Shown piece by piece: positions 58,772 through 64,000 of a stretch of 64,000 bases of DNA (positions are counted from its first letter, which is position 1; the number at the start of each line of letters is the position of its first letter). The DNA is from CAZSDU01 sp963662525 (GTDB lineage: Bacteria > Bacteroidota > Bacteroidia > Bacteroidales > FEN-979): positions 1,302,001 through 1,366,000 of the forward strand of contig OY759717.1 of the NCBI GenBank assembly GCA_963662525.1, in the 5' to 3' direction. Below the pieces are notes generated by a model that was not told the DNA's origin, searched no databases, and saw only the letters and a list, made by a program, of their open reading frames with translations. The translations under genes and the position numbers were made by a program.

Positions 58772-58818
58772 ATTTACGATTTACACCTGCAGGCAGGCAG
58801 GATTTCAGATTTACGATT
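58772..58818. repeat. Dispersed element with ATTTACGAT words and CCTGCCTGC core
   Basis: ATTTACGATTTAC, then CCTGCAGGCAGGCAGG, then ATTTCAGATTTACGATTG. Flanking words and the core are shared with 44611-44652, so both are copies of one repeat family, here placed before the endonuclease I gene. Confidence 0.7.
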
Positions 58819-58824
58819 GAAGGC

Positions 58825-58855
58825 TTTGAGTAAGTGAGCGGTTTTCGTACCTTTG
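58825..58855 (+). promoter_or_regulatory. Promoter of the endonuclease I gene
   Basis: TTTG (58825-58828), 19 bases, TACCTTTG (58848-58855), an ideal match to the consensus. The ATG at 58877 follows 21 bases later. Confidence 0.75.
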
Positions 58856-58876
58856 CAAAAAAATACATATTTTCAT

Positions 58877-59959
58877 ATGAAGAAAGCCTTCCTGCTTCCA
58901 TTTTTGCTTATTTCTTTATTATTCTTTCATGCTTCAGGACAAATCCCTCCGGGTTATTATGATCCTGCGAATGGTTTAAGCGGAACTCAACTTCAGGCTG
59001 CTTTGCATAACATCATTAAAAATCATACCGTTAAGTCCTATGATTATTTATGGACTGCCTTCCAGACTACCGATGATAAACCCAATGGCACGGTATGGGA
59101 TATGTATTCCGACATTCCGGATGGGACCCCCGACGGCAATCCTCCTTATATCTATCATTTCGGATCTGATCAATGCGGAAACTATAACGGGGAAGGCGAT
59201 TGCTATAACCGTGAACATTCCTGGCCCAAAAGCTGGTTCAATGATCAGCCACCCATGAATTCGGATATTTTTCATCTTTATCCCACCGACGGTTATGTGA
59301 ACAACCGCCGGGATAATTACCCTTTTGGTACGGTCACTTCGCCCACCTGGACTTCACTGAATGGCAGCAAACTGGGTTCCTGTAACTGGCCGGGCTATTC
59401 CGGTGTGGTGTTTGAACCCCGCGATGAATATAAAGGTGATTTTGCCCGGACTTATTTCTACATGTCAACACGTTATTATACCGAAGACGCCGGATGGGAT
59501 GTGACCGACATGACCAATAAATCCCAGCTTAAATCCTGGGCTTTGCAGATGATGCTGCACTGGAGCGGAATAGACCCTGTTTCCCAGAAAGAAACCGACC
59601 GTAACAATGCCGTTTATGGCATCCAGCATAACCGCAACCCCTTCATTGATCATCCTGAATTTGCTTATGAAATCTGGGGTTATCCGGTAGGGTTTGAAGA
59701 AGAAAGTGCCAGTGCTGAAAAATTGTACATTTACCCGAATCCGGCTTCAGATAATTGCCAACTCGATCTTCCATCCCAACTGCATGGAAAAAACTATCAG
59801 CTAACCCTGGTTTCCGTGAACGGAACCCAATTCACTCCTGAGATCACCCTTAGCGGAAACACCCTCAGCCTGAATGTTCAGCCCCTTTCCCGTGGTTTCT
59901 ATTTCCTGGTCCTGGTCAGTGATTCCGTTACCTGGTATGGGAAACTACTGAAAGAGTAA
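58877..59959 (+). CDS. Secreted endonuclease I with T9SS sorting domain
   Basis: A 360-aa protein: signal peptide (MKKAFLLPFLLISLLFFHASG), endonuclease I domain (SDQCGNYNGEGDCYNREHSWPKSWF, including the catalytic His motif; DIFHLYPTDGYVNNRRDNYPFG; RTYFYMSTRYY), and a C-terminal Por sorting domain from about residue 282 (LYIYPNPASDNCQLDLPSQL). It is a broad-specificity nuclease secreted by the type IX system, probably for extracellular DNA use. The ATG at 58877 is preferred to the TTG at 58853, which lies in the promoter. The following 130 bases contain short hairpins only. Confidence 0.93.
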   Translation: MKKAFLLPFLLISLLFFHASGQIPPGYYDPANGLSGTQLQAALHNIIKNHTVKSYDYLWTAFQTTDDKPNGTVWDMYSDIPDGTPDGNPPYIYHFGSDQCGNYNGEGDCYNREHSWPKSWFNDQPPMNSDIFHLYPTDGYVNNRRDNYPFGTVTSPTWTSLNGSKLGSCNWPGYSGVVFEPRDEYKGDFARTYFYMSTRYYTEDAGWDVTDMTNKSQLKSWALQMMLHWSGIDPVSQKETDRNNAVYGIQHNRNPFIDHPEFAYEIWGYPVGFEEESASAEKLYIYPNPASDNCQLDLPSQLHGKNYQLTLVSVNGTQFTPEITLSGNTLSLNVQPLSRGFYFLVLVSDSVTWYGKLLKE

Positions 59960-60089
59960 CGTTACTCATCCATCTCTCCGTTCTGGAGAGGAAGGAAGCA
60001 TTAAAGGTTTATTGGTAACTTGTTTGTTAGTATTTTTTAGCAAAAAAGGTTATCGGCAGTACTGCCTCAAAGGGATGGAAAAATATTTA

Positions 60090-61079
60090 CTAATACCCCC
60101 ACTTTAACCAGACAGAACCCCAGGTGAATCCTCCGCCGAAGGCAGCAAGGATAATGTTATCTCCTTTTTTGAGTTTGCTTTCCCATTCCCATAGGCACAA
60201 TGGAATTGTGGCATCGGTGGTGTTGCCGTAGCGGTCGATGTTGATCATCACCTTTTCTTTGCCTAAGCCCATGCGGCGGGCAGTGGCATCAATGATGCGG
60301 AGATTGGCCTGGTGAGGGACAAGAAAGGCAATATCGTCAGCTGTTAAATTATTCCTTTCCATGATCTCGGCCGAAACATCCGCCATCCGGGTCACAGCAA
60401 ATTTGAAAACCGGTTGTCCCTCCTGGTAAATAAAATGTTCTTTGGCATCGACGGTCTCATGAGAAGGTGGTTTCACTGATCCCCCGGCTTTCATGTGCAG
60501 ATGAACCCTTCCTGAACCATCTGCTCCCGCGATGGAATCCATGATCCCGACATCTTCGGTCGTCGGTTCCAGTAGTAACGCTCCAGCACCATCCCCAAAC
60601 AACACGCAGGTTTCCCGGTTCGTATAATCGGTAATGGATGACATTTTATCGGCTCCCACCACGATCACTTTCTGAAACAAGCCTGATTCCACATATTTGG
60701 AAGCAGTGATCAGGGCAAAAAGCAAACCTGAACAGGCTGCATTGATGTCGAAACTGAAGGCGTTTTTTATTCCTGCCTTATCGCTGATAATATTGGCAGT
60801 AGCCGGGAACATCATGTCGGGGGTAACGGTAGCACAGATCACAAGCTGGATTTCGTCAGGGGATGTACCGGTCTTTTCCAGTAAACCCTTCACTGCTTCA
60901 GCAGCCATATCGGAAGTTCCGAGTCCTTCACCTTTCAGAATATGACGTTCCTTAATCCCCGTACGGCTCATGATCCATTCATCGGTAGTTTCCACCATGG
61001 CTTCCAGTTCCTTGTTGGAAAGAATATAAGGAGGAACCCAGGCATGAATACCTGCAATTTTGGCTCTCAACTTTGTCAT
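60090..61079 (-). CDS. fabH: 3-oxoacyl-ACP synthase III (KASIII)
   Basis: A 329-aa condensing enzyme that starts fatty-acid synthesis by joining an acyl-CoA to malonyl-ACP. The catalytic triad is clear: Cys in INAACSGLLFA (about C116), His in VPHQANLRI (about H256) and Asn in RYGNTTDATIP (about N286). It starts 6 bases after plsX in the conserved yceD-rpmF-plsX-fabH order, so it is cotranscribed with the phospholipid and ribosomal genes upstream. Length and motifs are normal for FabH. Confidence 0.96.
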   Translation of the reverse strand: MTKLRAKIAGIHAWVPPYILSNKELEAMVETTDEWIMSRTGIKERHILKGEGLGTSDMAAEAVKGLLEKTGTSPDEIQLVICATVTPDMMFPATANIISDKAGIKNAFSFDINAACSGLLFALITASKYVESGLFQKVIVVGADKMSSITDYTNRETCVLFGDGAGALLLEPTTEDVGIMDSIAGADGSGRVHLHMKAGGSVKPPSHETVDAKEHFIYQEGQPVFKFAVTRMADVSAEIMERNNLTADDIAFLVPHQANLRIIDATARRMGLGKEKVMINIDRYGNTTDATIPLCLWEWESKLKKGDNIILAAFGGGFTWGSVWLKWGY

Positions 61080-61085
61080 GATTAT

Positions 61086-62045
61086 TTATCTGTTGTTGAT
61101 GGAATAACGCTCAAGAGCATGTTTTATCCTTTGTGATAGTTTTGCTTCGTGAACTTCCTTGGTCATCATGATCATCTGGCGGATGGCATTGCTGTTGGAG
61201 ATGCCATGTCCGACAATAACGGTAGAATTCACGCCAAGAATCGGCGTTCCTCCATAGTTTTCATAATTGAAACGATCCAGGTAGGTATCCTTGATACCGC
61301 GTTTTGCCAGTACACGGTACATGGCTTCAACCTGCTTGAGTACGATATTACCGACAAAACCATCGCAGACGATGACATCCACGTTATCGCGGAAAAGTTC
61401 ACGACCTTCGACATTACCCACAAAATTATAATCCTTAGAATCCTTCATCAGCTGGAATGCCGACTGGGTGGTGAGGCTGCCTTTCTTTTCTTCGGAACCT
61501 ATATTCAATAATCCGACCCTGGGGTTTTTGACATGAAAAACATGTTCTGCGAAGATCGATCCTAACAATCCAAACTGGTACATTACATCGGGTTTGGCAT
61601 CAGGATTAGTGCCGACATCGATTAAAACCGTTGACCCTCCGTTTTCTTTTGGAATATAGGCAGGGGAACTGGGGCGGATAATACCCTGTATGGTATTTAC
61701 GCTATAAATTGAACCTACCATCATGGCTCCGCTGCTTCCTGCACTGGTAAAAGCATGGATTTCTTTATGTTTGAGCATCCGGAATCCAACAGAAATACTT
61801 GAATTAGGCTTATTAATTAAAGCCTTGGTTGGCTGCTCATCCATTTCGATGAGATCGGGAGCATCCACGATCTCAAACTTATCGGCACTTACTTTCTCTT
61901 CCTTAAGAAAATTAAGAATCTGTTCTTTGTCGCCAATCAGTACAATGATATCTGATTCCGGGAGCTCTTTCTGGGCCATGATGGCACCATGTAAAGCAGC
62001 TTTCGGCGCGAAATCGCCACCAAGGACATCTAAACCGATTTTCAT
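61086..62045 (-). CDS. plsX: Phosphate acyltransferase PlsX
   Basis: A 319-aa enzyme that converts acyl-ACP to acyl phosphate in the first step of phosphatidic acid synthesis with PlsY. Motifs include MKIGLDVLGGDFAPKAALHGA, SSISVGFRMLKHKEIHAFTSAGSSGAMM, IDVGTNPDAKPD, VGNVEGRELF and CDGFVGNIVLK. It lies 24 bases after rpmF and 6 bases before fabH. The gene is intact and of normal length. Confidence 0.96.
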   Translation of the reverse strand: MKIGLDVLGGDFAPKAALHGAIMAQKELPESDIIVLIGDKEQILNFLKEEKVSADKFEIVDAPDLIEMDEQPTKALINKPNSSISVGFRMLKHKEIHAFTSAGSSGAMMVGSIYSVNTIQGIIRPSSPAYIPKENGGSTVLIDVGTNPDAKPDVMYQFGLLGSIFAEHVFHVKNPRVGLLNIGSEEKKGSLTTQSAFQLMKDSKDYNFVGNVEGRELFRDNVDVIVCDGFVGNIVLKQVEAMYRVLAKRGIKDTYLDRFNYENYGGTPILGVNSTVIVGHGISNSNAIRQMIMMTKEVHEAKLSQRIKHALERYSINNR

Positions 62046-62069
62046 TACCCAAAAATTGGTGAAACAATT

Positions 62070-62255
62070 TTACTCGGCAGCCGCTTTCACTATGGCTTGC
62101 TTTCCTCTGTAATAACCGCATTCCGGACATACCCTGTGATACAATACCGGTGCTCCGCAATGTGAACATAATGAAACAGTCGGGGCAATAGCCTTGTCAT
62201 GAGTCCTTCTTTTATCTCTGCGGGTATTCGAGATTTTTCGCTTAGGATGTGGCAT
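62070..62255 (-). CDS. rpmF: 50S ribosomal protein L32
   Basis: A 61-aa L32 with N-terminal HPKRKISNTRRDKRRTH and the four-cysteine zinc site CSHCGAPVLYHRVCPECGYY, so the zinc-binding C+ form. It follows yceD by 24 bases, as in most bacteria, and precedes plsX. Complete and of normal length. Confidence 0.97.
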   Translation of the reverse strand: MPHPKRKISNTRRDKRRTHDKAIAPTVSLCSHCGAPVLYHRVCPECGYYRGKQAIVKAAAE

Positions 62256-62262
62256 TTTATTT

Positions 62263-62288
62263 CAATTAAAAATTAATAATTAAGAATT
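62263..62288. repeat. AATTAAGAATT word between yceD and rpmF
   Basis: CAATTAAAAATTAATAATTAAGAATT covers most of the yceD-rpmF gap and the yceD stop codon. It is the same word as at 23508-23541 and 34721-34742, so it may be a dispersed repeat, though AT-rich sequence could give it by chance. Confidence 0.5.
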
Positions 62289-62822
62289 GTGCTTCAATTT
62301 ATTCAGAGCTTCCCAACGTGGGTCGGGAACATGCTGCTCATCTAGTTCTTTCAATTTATTCATTACTGCCGGATCACAGGTACTTTGCCCGTTCTCATCA
62401 TCAGGATGAACCCGTTTTGCCGGTAGCAGCAAATGCAAATATTCGTACAAATAAGAACTGATATCAAAAAGCTTGTCGGTTTCGGGGATAATCTCCACTA
62501 ATTCGCTTTCTTCTTCATAATGATCTCCCAGTTTCACAATCAGCTTTTCCTTACCCTCAACGGCAATTTTCAATGGTTCAAGGCAACGGTCGCATGGCAA
62601 GGTAACTTTACCAAAGATGGTAAAATCAAGAACCATCATCCTTTCCTCCCGTTCCATGTCAACATGAACGGCAACAGTACCTGACTTTATTTCAGTATGC
62701 TCAAACTGATCAAAGAACACATTATCGACCACGAAATCAAATGCATGATGTCCGGGTTTCAATCCCCCGAAAGGAATAATATATTGTTCCAGATGATTCA
62801 ACTTCCTTGAAAAAGCCCGCAA
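62280..62822 (-). CDS. yceD: DUF177 / YceD-like protein
   Basis: A 180-aa protein of the YceD (DUF177) family, linked to 23S rRNA accumulation in plants and bacteria. Motifs are GKVTLPCDRCLEPLKIAVEGKEKLIVK with a CxxC pair, and the acidic PETDKLFDISSYLYEYLHLLLPAKRVHPDDENG with CDPAVMNKLKEL near the end. It is the first gene of the yceD-rpmF-plsX-fabH operon and divergent from proline dehydrogenase (gap of 86 bases). The 3' end lies in an AATTAAGAATT word. Confidence 0.9.
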   Translation of the reverse strand: MRAFSRKLNHLEQYIIPFGGLKPGHHAFDFVVDNVFFDQFEHTEIKSGTVAVHVDMEREERMMVLDFTIFGKVTLPCDRCLEPLKIAVEGKEKLIVKLGDHYEEESELVEIIPETDKLFDISSYLYEYLHLLLPAKRVHPDDENGQSTCDPAVMNKLKELDEQHVPDPRWEALNKLKHNS

Positions 62823-62867
62823 AGTTAAAAATTAATCTGATGAATCACAAATATTTATTCGATGTAT

Positions 62868-62875
62868 TACCTTTG
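62868..62875 (+). promoter_or_regulatory. Candidate -7 promoter element of proline dehydrogenase
   Basis: TACCTTTG, the commonest -7 form, 34 bases before the ATG at 62909. Because it lies inside the longer reading frame that opens at 62807, it argues for the shorter start. Confidence 0.5.
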
Positions 62876-62908
62876 CATCAGCCTTATTCAAATCAAAAAC
62901 AAATATTT

Positions 62909-63814
62909 ATGGTTAATCAACTCATCACATTTCTTCTTCCCTATATGCCGAAAAAGCTGGTGTGGGTTTTTTCAAAAAAATATATTGCAGGAGAAACCAT
63001 TGAGGATGCGATCAAGGTCTGTAGGGATCTGAATGATAAAGGGATAAAATTCACCCTTGATTTATTAGGGGAATTCATCACCCGGCTCGATGAAGCTGAA
63101 AGAAATAAAGATGCTTACCTGAACATTATCGATCGCATAGAAAAGGAAAAACTGGACGGCAACTACTCCCTGAAGCCAAGCATGTTTGGATTGCTCCTCG
63201 ATGAGGAGATCTGCTTCAGGAACATCCGCGAAATTGTTCAAAAAGCAGCAGAAAAAAATAATTTTATCAGGATAGACATGGAGGACTCTCAGTGTACCGA
63301 TAAAGAAATCTCTTTATTCCGCAGGTTAAAAAAGGAGTTTCCTGCTCATGTCGGGTTGGTCCTTCAGGCTTACCTGAAGCGTACCCTGGAAGATTTGAAG
63401 AACCTGATGGATCTTTATTCCGAAGTTGCACCCCTGAATTACCGGCTATGTAAAGGTATTTATGTAGAACCGGAAGCCATTGCCTTTAAGAAGTACCAGG
63501 AAATCAATGAACATTATCTCGAGGACCTTGAATTCATATTTAAAAACAAAATCTACCCAGGAATTGCAACCCACGATAAACCATTGGTTGACGGTGCTTA
63601 CCGCCTGATTGAAAAATACCAGGTGCCGAAAGATAAATATGAATTTCAGATGCTCTTCGGCGTCACTCCTGTGTTAAGAAAATCTATTGTTGATAAAGGC
63701 CATTCCATGCGGGTTTATGTTCCTTTCGGAAAAGATTGGTTCGGATATTCTACAAGAAGACTTAAGGAAAATCCTAAAATGGCCACTCATATTATAAAAG
63801 CCTTATTTACTTAA
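62909..63814 (+). CDS. Proline dehydrogenase
   Basis: A 301-aa (beta-alpha)8 flavoprotein that oxidises proline to pyrroline-5-carboxylate. Family motifs are LDLLGEFITRLDEA, SLKPSMFGLL, FIRIDMEDSQCTDKEIS, VLQAYLKRTLEDL, YRLCKGIYVEP, GIATHDKPLV and FQMLFGVTPVLR followed by RVYVPFGKDWFGYSTRRL. The ATG at 62909 is preferred over 62807; the upstream 34 codons are unlike the family and hold a TACCTTTG promoter box. It is convergent with an FAD oxidoreductase gene, which overlaps it by 8 bases. Confidence 0.92.
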   Translation: MVNQLITFLLPYMPKKLVWVFSKKYIAGETIEDAIKVCRDLNDKGIKFTLDLLGEFITRLDEAERNKDAYLNIIDRIEKEKLDGNYSLKPSMFGLLLDEEICFRNIREIVQKAAEKNNFIRIDMEDSQCTDKEISLFRRLKKEFPAHVGLVLQAYLKRTLEDLKNLMDLYSEVAPLNYRLCKGIYVEPEAIAFKKYQEINEHYLEDLEFIFKNKIYPGIATHDKPLVDGAYRLIEKYQVPKDKYEFQMLFGVTPVLRKSIVDKGHSMRVYVPFGKDWFGYSTRRLKENPKMATHIIKALFT

Positions 63815-64000
63815 AGGCTTTCTCCAGCATCCCGTCACCTGTAATTTTCAGCCGGTCAAAATAAGAAGGAACTGGTCTCCCAAGAAGTTTATCCACATAC
63901 ATCTTCGCCAGGTATTGTCCAAGCATGAAGCCCTGTCCCCTCAAGCCCAGGAATAATCCCAGTTCAGGATCAATAACCATCCTTGGCTCAACATAATATC
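63807..64000 (-). CDS. FAD-dependent oxidoreductase, C-terminal end (partial)
   Basis: The last 64 codons on the minus strand read YYVEPRMVIDPELGLFLGLRG and then QGFMLGQYLAKMYVDKLLGRPVP before SYFDRLKITGDGMLEKAFK and the stop. GQGFMLGQYLA and the R-P-V-P-x-Y-F ending are typical of the C-terminal FAD-binding segment of DAO-type (glycine/D-amino acid oxidase-like) oxidoreductases. The rest lies outside the window, so the substrate cannot be given. It is convergent with proline dehydrogenase and shares 8 bases with it. Confidence 0.7.
   Translation of the reverse strand, partial: YYVEPRMVIDPELGLFLGLRGQGFMLGQYLAKMYVDKLLGRPVPSYFDRLKITGDGMLEKAFK

Noticed and set aside
60050..60066. GGCAGTACTGCC palindrome and CTCTCC/GGAGAG hairpin after endonuclease I
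   Set aside because: Short stems without a good T-run; may be a weak terminator but the evidence is too thin to call.

Overview
The window looks like a chromosomal segment of a member of the Bacteroidota, probably an anaerobic Bacteroidales-like lineage. Four things point that way. Secreted proteins carry C-terminal type IX secretion (Por) sorting domains. Promoters fit the Bacteroidota pattern TTTG-N19-TAnnTTTG. Shine-Dalgarno sequences are generally absent. Typical operons are present: mrdA-rodA, coaX-barrel-lptC-ppiD, yceD-rpmF-plsX-fabH and a detached atpDC pair. No phage, insertion sequence, CRISPR array or rRNA was seen. One tRNA (Phe, GAA) is present.

Layout. Positions 1-4.7 kb hold a LuxE-like gene end, a lipoprotein, the elongasome pair mrdA-rodA and an AraC-type regulator with an HMA-like N-terminus. 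Positions 4.7-11.8 kb hold a tightly packed six-gene unit: a PqqD-like protein, an ATP-grasp ligase, a fold-III PLP decarboxylase, a urea-transporter/M23-peptidase fusion, a TPR/beta-barrel protein and a TPR protein. It closes with a strong terminator. It reads like an uncharacterised biosynthetic and cell-envelope system and is the best candidate here for something new. Positions 12-15.3 kb hold a DUF362 / DUF6599-like / histidine-kinase operon.

Positions 15.4-38.6 kb form a molybdenum-hydroxylase and purine/hydantoin catabolic island. Its genes are a MobA-like nucleotidyltransferase, a membrane/P-loop NTPase fusion, xdhC-xdhA-xdhB, ygeY and ygeW. A convergent set follows: hydantoinase, SsnA, a one-chain (2Fe-2S plus Mo) xanthine dehydrogenase, two fold-II PLP enzymes and YgfK. 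A guanine deaminase is divergent from ygfK. The composition matches the known E. coli ygeW-ygfK selenium-linked locus, with differences. An AT-rich T9SS gene interrupts the island next to a relic of a hydantoinase 3' end. The one-chain xanthine dehydrogenase runs in frame into an EF-hand protein. Several genes seem to carry in-frame pieces of dispersed palindromic repeats.

Positions 38.7-64 kb are mostly housekeeping: an M16 metalloprotease, a GT22 mannosyltransferase, coaX-barrel-lptC-ppiD, atpDC, M23/LysM, lspA, a DksA-like protein, ileS, nitroreductase, PspC, endonuclease I, fabH-plsX-rpmF-yceD, proline dehydrogenase and the end of an FAD oxidoreductase. No stretch longer than about 300 bases lacks a gene. 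The intergenic gaps mainly hold promoters, hairpins and word-like dispersed repeats.
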